Source: an uncultured Acetatifactor sp. (GTDB taxonomy: Bacteria > Bacillota > Clostridia > Lachnospirales > Lachnospiraceae). Taken from it: DNA of 44,915 nt. Below, in pieces: positions 1-8,396 of this stretch; position 1 is the first letter of the stretch; each line of letters starts with the position of its first letter. Made by a program: the position numbers and the translations under genes. The DNA is taken from the NCBI GenBank assembly GCA_910580225.1, contig CAJTXE010000036.1, positions 1 to 44,915 on the forward strand, given 5' to 3'. The notes beneath the pieces are model-generated. The model was given only the letters and a program-made list of their open reading frames with translations. It was not told the DNA's origin and searched no databases.

Positions 1-523
1 TGTAATGATATTATAACACACTTTTTAAACTACGAGTTATTTATTTTTCAATGTAGTAGTGTATTGCCATACCTTGCAAAAGTAAAAATGGTATAGACAC
101 ACTTAAAAGTAGAGCAATAGCATACTAGGCATCCAGACATCTGGTGAACAAAAAAAACATGGTTCATCAGGGTTTTGTTTGGGTGCCTTTTTGCTGCCAT
201 GGGAAAGGTACATGGTCTGTAGGTGGGGAATTTTTGTAAGTCGGGAACTCGTGGAGGGATTGCGCTAAAAAAATCATAACCTTCCTGGGGGTGTCCTGCG
301 CCCAATATGGTAGTCTTGTACGCTACTTTTTGGAGGAAGGAATAAATTTATATCAAAAGAACGGTTATCCGGGAAATGAAACGGATAATAGTTCTTTTTC
401 TATTGTATTAAAAAGGTTCCTGCAGATAAATCCGTTTTTCTGCAGGAGACATATTATCAGGTGCCGTTCACCTCCAATTCCGGGTTTTGCAGCAAAAAAT
501 CTGGAATTTTAGGAGGAAAAGCC
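1..523. other. Left-edge region without a convincing gene
   Basis: No open frame here has both a ribosome site and protein-like composition; the longest (48-305, minus) lacks a good ribosome site and resembles no family I know. The stretch is AT-rich up to about 180. A perfect 8-bp inverted repeat, TCCTGCAG (418-425) and CTGCAGGA (440-447), lies about 75 bp upstream of the first plus-strand gene and could be a leader hairpin or an operator. I see no attachment-site copy of the tRNA fragment found at the right end. Confidence 0.5.
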
Positions 524-940
524 ATGTGGCAGAAAAATAACGGAAAGAGTGAAACGGAGATCTTGCAGAATCAGTTTACGGCATATCTGGCAACTGCAGT
601 ACAGCGCCGCAGGAACGATTATCTACAGCAGATGGACAGGCGCCAGCAGATAGAGAGCCTGACCGAAGACTTCATGTTCATGCCGGAATGCAGCATAGAG
701 CAGGACATGCTTCTGGGGCTGCCCGTTCTCATGCAGCTGGAGGACAGCGCGCTTCTCCATGCACTGAGGGAACTGAGTGAGAGGGAGCGTTACATATTCC
801 TGGCAAGGGCAGTAGACGGGAAAAGCTTTGAGGTGCTGGCAGAGGAAACCGGGATGGGATATAAAGGTGTGGCAGCGGTCTATTATCGGACAGTGCAGAA
901 GATCAAAAGAAAGATAGAGGTGATGAAAAATGAATTTTAA
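524..940 (+). CDS. Sigma-70 region 4-like regulator of conjugative-element type
   Basis: A 138-residue protein with a sigma-70 region 4-like helix-turn-helix at residues 83-130 (LRELSERERYIFLARAVDGK, then a recognition helix near GVAAVYYRTVQKIKRK). Such short sigma-like proteins, like Tn916 Orf7, regulate transfer or excision genes of Firmicute elements. I start it at the ATG at 524 because AGGAGG at 511-516 is well spaced; an upstream in-frame ATG at 461 has no ribosome site. It overlaps the next gene by 11 bp, so the two are probably coupled. The promoter it serves cannot be told from sequence. Confidence 0.8.
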   Translation: MWQKNNGKSETEILQNQFTAYLATAVQRRRNDYLQQMDRRQQIESLTEDFMFMPECSIEQDMLLGLPVLMQLEDSALLHALRELSERERYIFLARAVDGKSFEVLAEETGMGYKGVAAVYYRTVQKIKRKIEVMKNEF

Positions 941-1112
941 GGAGATGCTTTTACAGGCGAAAGCTGGAAGGGAGTCGGTGGTCATGGCTTTATTGGAGAT
1001 GTATAAGCCGCTTTTGGTCAAGTATGCGATCATCAATGGAAGGTTTGATGAAGATCTGTACCAGGAGTTATGTATCACATTGTTAAAGTGCATCCAGTTA
1101 TTCCGGATGTAA
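930..1112 (+). CDS. Small HTH-type companion of the sigma-like gene
   Basis: A 60-residue protein starting with MNFKEMLLQAKAGRESVV and containing the DEDLYQEL block seen in sigma region 2 fragments and in small helix-turn-helix proteins (HTH_16 type, like Tn916 Orf8). It begins inside the end of the upstream gene, with AAAGA-rich sequence as ribosome site, and ends about 5 bp before a strong hairpin. In Tn916-like elements this pair normally precedes excisionase and integrase genes. Here it is followed by a terminator and opposite-strand genes, so the usual continuation is missing. The role is inferred from the family. Confidence 0.7.
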   Translation: MNFKEMLLQAKAGRESVVMALLEMYKPLLVKYAIINGRFDEDLYQELCITLLKCIQLFRM

Positions 1113-1114
1113 GG

Positions 1115-1170
1115 AGCAGACGGCAGGAGAGGGGGGATTTCTCCCTCTCTCTGCTGTCTGTTCTTTTGAT
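1115..1170 (+). terminator. Intrinsic terminator after the sigma/HTH pair
   Basis: The arm AGCAGACGGCAGGAGAGGGG (from 1115) pairs imperfectly with CCCTCTCTCTGCTGTCTG (1143-1160) and is followed by TTCTTTT on the plus strand. It ends the rightward sigma/HTH transcript and separates it from the convergent gene ending at 1234. Confidence 0.75.
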
Positions 1171-1233
1171 TTCTGTACCTGTGCAGAGCCGTTGTATGCC
1201 CGTGGCCGGGTATCCAATGGCTTTGCATTTTTC

Positions 1234-1653
1234 TTATGCAGATGCTGTATATTCCGGATAACGGATTTTGACCGCCTGCCAGAAGTAGGGGGCATAGGAA
1301 CAGCAGAATAGATCCTCCGCTGTATATCGTCTGCATTCATCCAGCTGCTCCTCTGGGGCTTCATAATCATAAACGCTGGGCGTGTGGTTACAGTACAGGC
1401 CGAAAGCCATTCTGACGACTCTCATGCTTCCACTGGTCTGCCAGCCCTCTCGAAGACATTCCGTTTTTACGTTGCCTGTGGCGAAATCATAAATACGGTC
1501 AATGTTGCGTCTGGTATCACTGCTGATTCCAAGGCAGTAGCAGAGAGCGTTATGATAAACGTCTACTTGCCTTACTCTTTTGAGGCTTTCATAATAGAAG
1601 ATTTTATGTTCTTCACAGATAAAAAGCATATTTTCTTTATTATGTTCACGCAT
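1234..1653 (-). CDS. DUF6075 family protein
   Basis: A 139-residue protein whose start (MLFICEEHKIFYYESLKRV at residues 9-27) has the F-x-x-x-H-x-x-FY pattern I associate with DUF6075, a family common on conjugative elements of gut Clostridia. The function is unknown. AGGAGA lies 7 bp before the ATG at 1653. It is the last gene of the leftward accessory block and meets the plus-strand sigma/HTH transcript at a terminator. No membrane segment or signal peptide is visible. The family call is from memory and needs a profile search. Confidence 0.65.
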   Translation of the reverse strand: MREHNKENMLFICEEHKIFYYESLKRVRQVDVYHNALCYCLGISSDTRRNIDRIYDFATGNVKTECLREGWQTSGSMRVVRMAFGLYCNHTPSVYDYEAPEEQLDECRRYTAEDLFCCSYAPYFWQAVKIRYPEYTASA

Positions 1654-1671
1654 ATTCTGTCTCCTGTTCTT

Positions 1672-2088
1672 TTATAGGATAATGGATATATCGATTGTTC
1701 CTGCAGTGGCTTTTATGAACCGTATCTTTTTTTTCCAGTCATGAAGGTATGCAGAATATCCATCCGGATCAATTTCCTGTAATCTCTCTGGACGGAACCG
1801 GTATTCCGGGTACTGGCAGTATCCGCTCCGGGCATATGTACCGGTGGGAACTGCCAGCCCATGCCGTATGATCCACGCCAGGATTTCTTCGCCGTTATTG
1901 TTGGTGTCGATAAAGGCGCAGTTTTGAGGCCGGACGGAATCAAGATTGACGGTCAGGACGTTCCAGGGTTCCGGTTCCCCGTTCTCCCAGGAAGTCATAG
2001 TGACGGCAAGGTTCCCTTCCATATAGGAAGCAATTTTCAGCTCAATCTTATAGGTGGTTCCATATTTCTCCAAATCAAATGTTTTCAT
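1672..2088 (-). CDS. DUF4313 domain protein
   Basis: A 138-residue soluble protein matching the layout of DUF4313: YMEGNLAVTM near residue 22, then WNVLTVNLDS, CAFIDTNNNGEEILAWII at 58-75, and a C-terminal SGYCQYPEYRF motif. The family occurs on mobile elements of Firmicutes and its function is unknown; I can add none. AAAGGAAACAAT precedes the ATG at 2088. It lies in the same orientation as its neighbours with a short gap, consistent with one operon. Confidence 0.7.
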   Translation of the reverse strand: MKTFDLEKYGTTYKIELKIASYMEGNLAVTMTSWENGEPEPWNVLTVNLDSVRPQNCAFIDTNNNGEEILAWIIRHGLAVPTGTYARSGYCQYPEYRFRPERLQEIDPDGYSAYLHDWKKKIRFIKATAGTIDISIIL

Positions 2089-2113
2089 ATTGTTTCCTTT
2101 CTGTGTGTCTGTA

Positions 2114-2647
2114 TTATGCTGCTGTTTTTGGCATGTCCTGCGCCGGAAGAAGGATCACTCCTTTCTCCACCTCCGCAGGCGTCCATGTATCGTCTTTCCA
2201 CATACAGCCGCTTGCAACATTGTAAAACTTAGGCGCTTTGGGTGGATTTCCAAAACATTCATCATCCAGGTACAGACAGATATGCCTGTCATAAAAGGGG
2301 ATCAGTGCCTGATGGATCTGCTCTTTCAATGCCAGAGTCAGCTGGTCGATCTCTGCAATATCCTGGCGTTTAAAAGCGGCTGAAGATATCTGTTTCAGGA
2401 TACCGGACTGGTCAACAGTTGACTGGATCAGTGGCTGTGCTTCATCCATAAAATCAGCACGGATACGGATATTTTCAAATGCGATCTGTTTTACATAGGC
2501 TGTAGCAGTGGAGCTGATATTATGCCGCAGTTCATCAAAAGGTTTTTTATATTTGGTTTTTAATGTTTCCAGAGATGCCACGGCAAGGTTCCTTTTCAAA
2601 AGGTCAAGGTATTCTTCCAGTGCTTTTCGCAATTCAGTGTTTTCCAT
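2114..2647 (-). CDS. Hypothetical protein, helical
   Basis: A 177-residue protein with a strong ribosome site (GGAGGAATTAT) before the ATG at 2647. Residues 1-110 are rich in Lys, Glu, Leu and Ala and look like long helices or a coiled coil. The C-terminal third has a compact segment (FYNVASGCMWKDDTWTPAEV) with several aromatics. There is no signal peptide or membrane helix. I do not recognise the family. It sits between DUF4313 and another unknown gene in the accessory operon, so it is probably a soluble ICE accessory protein. Confidence 0.6.
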   Translation of the reverse strand: MENTELRKALEEYLDLLKRNLAVASLETLKTKYKKPFDELRHNISSTATAYVKQIAFENIRIRADFMDEAQPLIQSTVDQSGILKQISSAAFKRQDIAEIDQLTLALKEQIHQALIPFYDRHICLYLDDECFGNPPKAPKFYNVASGCMWKDDTWTPAEVEKGVILLPAQDMPKTAA

Positions 2648-2681
2648 ATAATTCCTCCAATCGTTTAATATTCAGTCTGCT

Positions 2682-3230
2682 CTAAAAATCATCCTCCCAG
2701 GGCGGCAGGGTGTCTTCTGCCAGAGATGGGGACCTGCCTGCTGTCTCCGTGGGGGCGGGGTGTTCTGTTTTTTGATCTTCGGCTTTTTTTCCTGCTGTAT
2801 TTTGCTGTCTGCGGGTGGTAAGCGTCAGGGCGTCTTCTCCCACATCGTCCACACGCTGCTTCTTTGCCTGCTTTTTACGGCATTTTTCCACAGCGGCAGC
2901 ATAATCGTAGCCAATGGCTGCCTGGAATTTCTCCGCGATCTCCCTTAACTTTCCGGCCTGGTATTCATAAGTGGCCCTGTGGAAACCGGTCAGGTTCCAC
3001 TGTTCGCACACAAGATCCAGCATGCGGGTATAATCCATGAGTGCGTTGATCGTTTTCAGGATGTCACCGTAGCAGGTTTTCAGCTCGTGGGAGCCATCCA
3101 GATCCACATAGGAGAGGGTAAGTTCCTGTTTCAGATATCCCTCTATCTCTATGTGGTGTGCCAGCACCGGCTCATAGATCTCCCTGGGAAACTCCGGCAT
3201 GTTTGCGGATGTAGTGCGCTCATTGTTCAT
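2682..3230 (-). CDS. Hypothetical protein with acidic SSB-like C-terminal tip
   Basis: A 182-residue protein. I place the start at the ATG at 3230 because GGAGG lies 8 bp upstream; a GTG at 3239 overlaps that ribosome site. The N-terminal 115 residues look globular (YLKQELTLSYVDLDGSHEL, LMDYTRMLDLVCEQWNLTGF). Residues 120-170 are low-complexity and charged. The protein ends LPPWEDDF, an acidic tip with a final Phe reminiscent of the partner-binding tail of SSB proteins. It overlaps the upstream gene by 11 bp, suggesting coupling. Family unknown. Confidence 0.6.
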   Translation of the reverse strand: MNNERTTSANMPEFPREIYEPVLAHHIEIEGYLKQELTLSYVDLDGSHELKTCYGDILKTINALMDYTRMLDLVCEQWNLTGFHRATYEYQAGKLREIAEKFQAAIGYDYAAAVEKCRKKQAKKQRVDDVGEDALTLTTRRQQNTAGKKAEDQKTEHPAPTETAGRSPSLAEDTLPPWEDDF

Positions 3231-3648
3231 CCGGTCCACCTCCTGCCTGCGGCGGCAGAGCGATAAGTCCGCTGACGATCATCTGGACGGCGGTGCGGTA
3301 TCCACAGCAGTAGGATTGTTCCGCTATGGCGCTGTTTCTTTCGGAAACTGCCGTCTGGTACTGTTCAAAAAGCCTTTGGGACTGGCCCAGGGTAGGCAGC
3401 AGTGCTTTTTCTGCCTCTTTTACATTCTGATCTAGCCTGGAGGGAACCGTAACGCATCCGTAAATGTCAGGCTCATACTTCCCATAAAACAGGTTATGTA
3501 AGAAATCGGGTTCGCCTGTTTCTGCCAGATGAATGACGGCAGGGGCAGGTTTTGACAGGGCGGCGGCGATCTGCCGGAGCGCTCCTATCAGCTCCGGCAT
3601 CTGGTGATTAAAGAAGACATTACCCATCTTTGTTTCGTGAAAATTCAT
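3220..3648 (-). CDS. DUF6809-like protein
   Basis: A 142-residue protein starting at the ATG at 3648, with AAAGGAGGAACACAG directly upstream. An in-frame ATG further up falls inside the helicase gene and has no ribosome site. Residues 45-130 (FLHNLFYGKYEPD, then LFEQYQTAVSERN and a CGYRTAVQMI segment) fit the L-Y-x-G-x-x-x-P ... F-x-x-G-x-x-x-A pattern of DUF6809, small helical proteins found near phage and ICE genes. The function is unknown. It overlaps the following gene by 11 bp. Confidence 0.6.
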   Translation of the reverse strand: MNFHETKMGNVFFNHQMPELIGALRQIAAALSKPAPAVIHLAETGEPDFLHNLFYGKYEPDIYGCVTVPSRLDQNVKEAEKALLPTLGQSQRLFEQYQTAVSERNSAIAEQSYCCGYRTAVQMIVSGLIALPPQAGGGPDEQ

Positions 3649-3709
3649 CTGTGTTCCTCCTTTCGTTGTTCTCCCGTATGACTGGGACGTAATGGCGTTT
3701 TGTGGTATT

Positions 3710-6700
3710 TTATGCGATTTTCTGTTCGCCCCAACGGATTTGGAGCGCCCCGTTTTCATCCCGCTCCTGACGCATCAGGAGGGAGAGAAGGTCATAATCC
3801 ACACTGAACCGATCATAAATCTCGTCCAGGTCTACATCCTGGCCCTTCATAAACAGGTTCAGTTTTTCTTTTGCCAGTACCATCTGCATCAGGTTGGATT
3901 CAATACTTCCGGCATAGGTGAGGAAATAAATGTCCTTGTGCTCCGTTGAGGTATACCGGATGAATCGGAAATAGAACTGGCTCATGCCGGAGTTGTTGTA
4001 ATGCAGTTCCGGTATGATGACTTTGTTGACATAATCAAAATTCACGCTGGAGGGGAGGCTCTGCTGGGTGCAGAGAAGGATTCCGTTCCCACTGTCCTGC
4101 AGTGTCTGGCGAAGTGCCCGCCTTTTGGCAAAGCTGGTGTTGGCGCCGGTCACTACAAACAAGGGGCGATTCGGCAGGTATTCCCGTAGTGCTTTTTCAT
4201 AAGATTCCAACACGGTAACGTGCCGTACTCCGATGGCAATGATCTCATTCTCCCACTCGGCGGCCATCTCAACAGCGGCCATGACCTTTACCGGGGTATC
4301 CCCTGTATATTCTTGTACCGTATCCGGGGCGGCGCCGATGCGAAGGAGAAGCACGATCTGCTGGACCAGGCGCATCATGGAATCCTTTCTGGAATTGCCA
4401 GTGGAAGAAAAATAGTTATCCCGCATGGTATAAAATTCTTTTATCGCTTTCTGGTAGACTTCCTTTTCTTCCGGAGGGAACTGGAGCAGTACCTGGTGGA
4501 TCTGCTTGATATCCTTGCAGGAAACCTCTTCAAAGGTCCTTGTGATAACGGTTTTTCCTAAAATATCGCTGAGGATATCCGCGTTGTAGATATCCTGAGT
4601 GCGCTTCTCCATGCCGAATACGGTTACTTTTTCCGGCAGGTGTGAGGCGGCAAACAGGGAGTACCCTTTCTTGTAGGCAGGGATGGGCTGGCCGAAATAA
4701 GGATTGCGGTCGCAGTCCGGTTCTTCGTCTGCCTCCGATTTCTTGTCATGGTGATAGATATACGGGTTCCAGGAGATCATGTTGATGGAATTGTTGTAGA
4801 GCAGTTCCAGCTGCGGGGCAAATTCTGAAATGTTGTTCCTGGTGCTGGTTCCTGTGGTGAGCAGCTTCATCCGGCAGCGGCGGAAACAGGAGAGCACCGC
4901 CTGGCTCCTGGCGCTGCCAGGGTTGGAGATTTCATCGCTCTCATCCAGTATAAGTTGGATGTTCTGGTGCAGAAGTTTCATATGCTTCCGTAAATGTTTT
5001 TTATAAGCGCTTACTTTGTTCAGTGTCAGCAGTACAAAATCTCCGGGCCGGACACGCTCCAGGTCCGCCAGACGCTTGATGAACACACAGCGCAGGTCAT
5101 AGTTTGCCAATACCACGTCCCAGTTGTTGCGGATGGAGATGGCAGAGGAAACCACCCAGGTACTGTGTACATTCTGATTCTGCATCCGGTAAAGCCCTGT
5201 TGCAATGCCGGCCAGTGTCTTTCCGCTTCCCTGTTCCCACTGCAGCAGCGCATAGCGTTTCTGGAGGGTAAGGTTGATGTCGTGCCGCTGGATCTCATTC
5301 AGGCGGATTTCTTCCATACGGGAGGAATCCCACAGTGAAAAATCTTCCAGCCACTCAGCAATAGCTGGATCTTCATCCATTTCCGCATAGGGTATGTTCT
5401 GGGCCTCGTATTCTGCCCGTTTCCTGCAAAGCAGACGTTCATAACCCGGATAGGACTCCGGGGTGTTTTCAAGAACTGCCTGATACACTGGCACAGGCAG
5501 GCGCTTGCTGTCCTTGATCTGCCGGCGTGCGGCTGCACTGTACCCTTTATAGGCAAATTCGCCTTTTCTTTTGACCAGCCTGATACAGTCTGTTTCCGGC
5601 ACAGGATTCTGCTTTTTTAACGCATGCCGGAGATAGGTAAGTACCTTGTTCTCCGTAAGCTGAACCCGGCACCATTGTTCATAACTCATATCATCTGGCT
5701 GACGCTGGGTATAAAAGCGGTGCAGGTACTCGCAACATTTGGCATAGGATGGTCTGGTAAGCGGATGTGCCTTGATATGGTATAAGAGCTTTTGCGTCCG
5801 GTATCTGAAATCATTGGATGTATGGCGTGACCTTGCCAGTTCCAACAGGATTTTTGACTGGTTATTCTCCAGCGCTGATTTGGCAAAGGCCAGTATCTTC
5901 TGATAGGTATATTCCGCATCCTTCCTGATATCAAAATCTTTTGGCAGGATGTAGTCGGCCTCTGTCCGGTATGGGTGGGGCTTCCATCCCTGGTCCGCTG
6001 TCTTTTTCTGCCAGAATTGCAGCTTTGTAGGGAAACTGCTGACACCCAGACAGGAAAAAGCATTGTCTTGTAACAGAACCTGCCCCAAAAAACTGAAGCG
6101 GCTCTCCATCTCCCGGATCTGTCCCTTGTCGGTAAAATCATCTGCCAGAAATGACTGGGGTACGATCAGCGAAAGGATTCCCAATGGTTTCAATACTTCT
6201 GCCGCTTTTAGGCAGTAGTACATCTGGGAGGGTATCTCCCTGCCGCTTTTGCTCCACCACTTTAAATGAAAGGGCGGGTTCCCCACTACATAGTCAAACC
6301 GTGTCTCCGGCTGGCAGGTGCGGATATCCCGACACTCGACCGTTGCTTCCGGATAAAGGAATTTTGCCACTTTCACGGCTTTTACATCCAGTTCACATCC
6401 GTAGATGTTCGCTTCTGTGGGGATAAAGTTAAAAAAACTCCCCATGCCGCAGGTAAGGTCTGCCACAAGGTCATGTTCAGACAATTTCAGGCAGGCTGTT
6501 ACAAATTCGCACAGGCGGGGAGGCGTAAAGAACTGGCCGTTTTCAATCTCTTTCTTTGCCTCGCTGTATGCATGGTAATTCTCATAGTCTGCCCGTTCCG
6601 GACCGTGAAGGCCGCCGTCGCCGGTATAGGCATTATAAATATCCTCCGGGCTGATGGAGCATTCTCCACAGCGGCCGCTGTCGATCAGGTACAGGACTTT

Positions 6701-6760
6701 TTCATTCAGTGCTTTTCGTTTATTCTGAGGGATGGATTCCTCCTGATAAGCATATTTCAT
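3710..6760 (-). CDS. Fusion of N6-adenine-type DNA methyltransferase and SF2/SNF2-type helicase
   Basis: A 1016-residue protein. An N-terminal methyltransferase has FTPP near residue 78, the S-adenosylmethionine loop DLTCGMGSF at about 101-109 and the catalytic NPPF at about 161-164, as in type I and IIG adenine methylases. After a linker, a helicase core has Walker A QGSGKT near 510, LILDESD near 604, TGTSTRN near 635 and a motif VI-like QFYFRFIRYTS block near the C-terminus. I see no nuclease domain. I start it at the ATG at 6760, with GAGGTG 6 bp upstream. On a mobile element it could modify or remodel incoming DNA, or defend against rival elements; this is inference. Confidence 0.85.
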   Translation of the reverse strand: MKYAYQEESIPQNKRKALNEKVLYLIDSGRCGECSISPEDIYNAYTGDGGLHGPERADYENYHAYSEAKKEIENGQFFTPPRLCEFVTACLKLSEHDLVADLTCGMGSFFNFIPTEANIYGCELDVKAVKVAKFLYPEATVECRDIRTCQPETRFDYVVGNPPFHLKWWSKSGREIPSQMYYCLKAAEVLKPLGILSLIVPQSFLADDFTDKGQIREMESRFSFLGQVLLQDNAFSCLGVSSFPTKLQFWQKKTADQGWKPHPYRTEADYILPKDFDIRKDAEYTYQKILAFAKSALENNQSKILLELARSRHTSNDFRYRTQKLLYHIKAHPLTRPSYAKCCEYLHRFYTQRQPDDMSYEQWCRVQLTENKVLTYLRHALKKQNPVPETDCIRLVKRKGEFAYKGYSAAARRQIKDSKRLPVPVYQAVLENTPESYPGYERLLCRKRAEYEAQNIPYAEMDEDPAIAEWLEDFSLWDSSRMEEIRLNEIQRHDINLTLQKRYALLQWEQGSGKTLAGIATGLYRMQNQNVHSTWVVSSAISIRNNWDVVLANYDLRCVFIKRLADLERVRPGDFVLLTLNKVSAYKKHLRKHMKLLHQNIQLILDESDEISNPGSARSQAVLSCFRRCRMKLLTTGTSTRNNISEFAPQLELLYNNSINMISWNPYIYHHDKKSEADEEPDCDRNPYFGQPIPAYKKGYSLFAASHLPEKVTVFGMEKRTQDIYNADILSDILGKTVITRTFEEVSCKDIKQIHQVLLQFPPEEKEVYQKAIKEFYTMRDNYFSSTGNSRKDSMMRLVQQIVLLLRIGAAPDTVQEYTGDTPVKVMAAVEMAAEWENEIIAIGVRHVTVLESYEKALREYLPNRPLFVVTGANTSFAKRRALRQTLQDSGNGILLCTQQSLPSSVNFDYVNKVIIPELHYNNSGMSQFYFRFIRYTSTEHKDIYFLTYAGSIESNLMQMVLAKEKLNLFMKGQDVDLDEIYDRFSVDYDLLSLLMRQERDENGALQIRWGEQKIA

Positions 6761-6773
6761 TCGTATCACCTCG

Positions 6774-7673
6774 CTAACATATGGTTTTCATATAGTCCTC
6801 TATAAACTGGGAGGCGCAGGTTTCACTGGTAAATTTCAGATCAATCCTTCCGTTTTTGAACATCCGCAGGGACTGGATTTTTTTGCAGTCGTTAAACTCA
6901 TACGGATTGCTAAGGGAATTATCTCTGTTAAGAGCCCTTGATAAACTGCCGGGAATAAGATCAAAAGAATCTGTTTCATAATGGGCGATGCCCCGTAAGA
7001 TATCCTTTGTCCTGTCAGCCAATGACCATTCTCCCCCGCTGTACCGGTCCCGGAAGCTGCAGGCGTAGCCTGTGAATTGTATGGTATTTTTTTTCTGCTC
7101 AAACCGTGGGATTCCGCTGCTGATAATCCAGGATGCCTGATGGCATTTATTCTTGAGTTCATGGAGCGCCTGTTCAAAAAAGGCCCGTCCACCGGTTTGA
7201 AGGAATATCTGTTCGAGGATATCTGTGTAACACAGGGACAGCTTTTCCATGTCCTGCGTATACTTTTGGCACAGTTCTTTATAGTTATCTGTCCATCTGT
7301 CAGTTGGCTCCTGGGGAACAAGATTGTGTATGATATCATTGGGGTCTATGGAAAAATGGTAAGTTTTGCTGAAGTAGGATACAATCTGGCATATGAACCG
7401 GGGATGCAGGGAGCGAATCTGCTGCCGGATGACATTATCAGAAAGTTTTAACCCGTCATAAGAAACGAGGTATGTTTCTGCAGATGTGCCTGCCGGCGCC
7501 AGTAACTCCCTCTGCTGGTTCAGTATGTCATCCCAGATAAATCCCAGTTCCGGCAGGGAAGTTCTGGCACTGTCATAGGCTGCCTGGTGAGCTTCACAGA
7601 ATATCCGGTCTGATTCTGAAATGCGGGTATCTGCTTTCATTTCAACATTTTCAAATTTGGTAAGTAGGTTCAT
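6774..7673 (-). CDS. Hypothetical protein paired with the methylase-helicase (possibly DUF4942-like)
   Basis: A 299-residue soluble protein with AAAAGGAGGATTTT before the ATG at 7673. The N-terminal half is helical (ESDRIFCEAHQAAYDSARTS; RQQIRSLHPRFICQIVSYFS). The C-terminal half includes WSLADRTKDILRGI and ends in a region rich in polar residues. The order resembles DUF4942 proteins, often found beside methylases on mobile elements, but the match is from memory and weak. It ends only 13 bp before the methylase-helicase start, so the two are probably co-translated and may form a complex. Confidence 0.6.
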   Translation of the reverse strand: MNLLTKFENVEMKADTRISESDRIFCEAHQAAYDSARTSLPELGFIWDDILNQQRELLAPAGTSAETYLVSYDGLKLSDNVIRQQIRSLHPRFICQIVSYFSKTYHFSIDPNDIIHNLVPQEPTDRWTDNYKELCQKYTQDMEKLSLCYTDILEQIFLQTGGRAFFEQALHELKNKCHQASWIISSGIPRFEQKKNTIQFTGYACSFRDRYSGGEWSLADRTKDILRGIAHYETDSFDLIPGSLSRALNRDNSLSNPYEFNDCKKIQSLRMFKNGRIDLKFTSETCASQFIEDYMKTIC

Positions 7674-7693
7674 AAAATCCTCCTTTTTTAATT

Positions 7694-7725
7694 AGAAAAG
7701 GCCGTGGTCTGGATAAGCCACGGCC
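7694..7725 (-). terminator. Intrinsic terminator (leftward)
   Basis: A perfect 8-bp stem GGCCGTGG (7700-7707) / CCACGGCC (7718-7725), read leftward, is followed by TTTTCTAATT. It ends the transcript of the three genes at 7780-8928 and lies just before the ribosome site of the gene starting at 7673, so it may also act as an attenuator. A second hairpin, GGCAGCC/GGCTGCC, lies at 7736-7761. Confidence 0.8.
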
Positions 7726-7779
7726 GGAACATGGAGGCAGCCAGCACAGATGCGGCTGCCACAGTTGCTCAGAGTCCAT

Positions 7780-8043
7780 TTACGCACATGCGGCCAGTCT
7801 CACAGGGAGCGGACTCATGGCCGCCAGCGGAAAAGGGCTCATAGAAAGGTGATAATGAGTATTCCTGGTCTCAAAATGGATATTGTCTTCGGTCTGCTCG
7901 TGCAGGGCTACCACATTGGATGTTCGGTAGACACTTCCCTCAGCCGCAAATACAGCAGGCTTTCCGACAGTGATCGGGAACAGGAGCGTTCCGCAGAGCA
8001 TTACTTTTTTCTTTTCTCCATAGTTTTTTGTTTTCATTTTCAT
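7780..8043 (-). CDS. Small conserved-looking ICE protein of unknown function
   Basis: An 87-residue protein starting MKMKTKNYGEKKKVMLCGTL with GGAGG 9 bp before the ATG at 8043. It has a basic N-terminus and hydrophobic patches (MLCGTLLFPITV; a C-terminal SPFPLAAMSPLPVRLAACA) but no clear membrane helix. The codon pattern and ribosome site support a real gene. It overlaps the upstream gene by 4 bp (ATGA type), a sign of translational coupling. Function unknown. Confidence 0.65.
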   Translation of the reverse strand: MKMKTKNYGEKKKVMLCGTLLFPITVGKPAVFAAEGSVYRTSNVVALHEQTEDNIHFETRNTHYHLSMSPFPLAAMSPLPVRLAACA

Positions 8044-8396
8044 CTTTTCTGACCTCCATTCTGCTTATGTATTGTTTTTTTGGACAAAACGGTGTTGTCT
8101 GCTATCATGAGTGGACAGTCTGGGTGCCGACATTGATCGGCGTGGATACAGGGGATCTCATTTTCACCATAAAAGGGATAACAGGTTGGAAAACCAGCTT
8201 TTTGGAGTAAGGATTCCGCTGTCTCCAGCAATGGACCGATTAAGGACATATCCCATGGAAACTCTGAAAGAACGGTTTCCGTCAGCTCAGCTTCGGGCTG
8301 CGTCAAAAGCCATAACAGCTGATATGCCAGGCCGTCCAGAAGTTCATTGCGTTTCTCTAAAAAGGGTTCAAAATGGTTGATTATATTATTCTTCAC
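8040..8396 (-). CDS. Hypothetical protein with a C-terminal cysteine/histidine cluster
   Basis: A 118-residue protein starting at a GTG (8396) with GGGAG 7 bp upstream. The first 70 residues are Leu- and Glu-rich and look helical. The C-terminal part has Cys and His residues (FPTCYPFYG, then IPCIHADQCRHPDCPLMIAD) spaced like a metal-binding site. It overlaps its upstream sigma-like neighbour by 11 bp and its downstream neighbour by 4 bp, so all three form one coupled unit. Family unknown. Confidence 0.6.
   Translation of the reverse strand: MKNNIINHFEPFLEKRNELLDGLAYQLLWLLTQPEAELTETVLSEFPWDMSLIGPLLETAESLLQKAGFPTCYPFYGENEIPCIHADQCRHPDCPLMIADNTVLSKKTIHKQNGGQKR

Noticed and set aside
48..305. 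85-residue minus-strand frame near the left edge
   Set aside because: No ribosome site, no family resemblance, and a composition like random translation.
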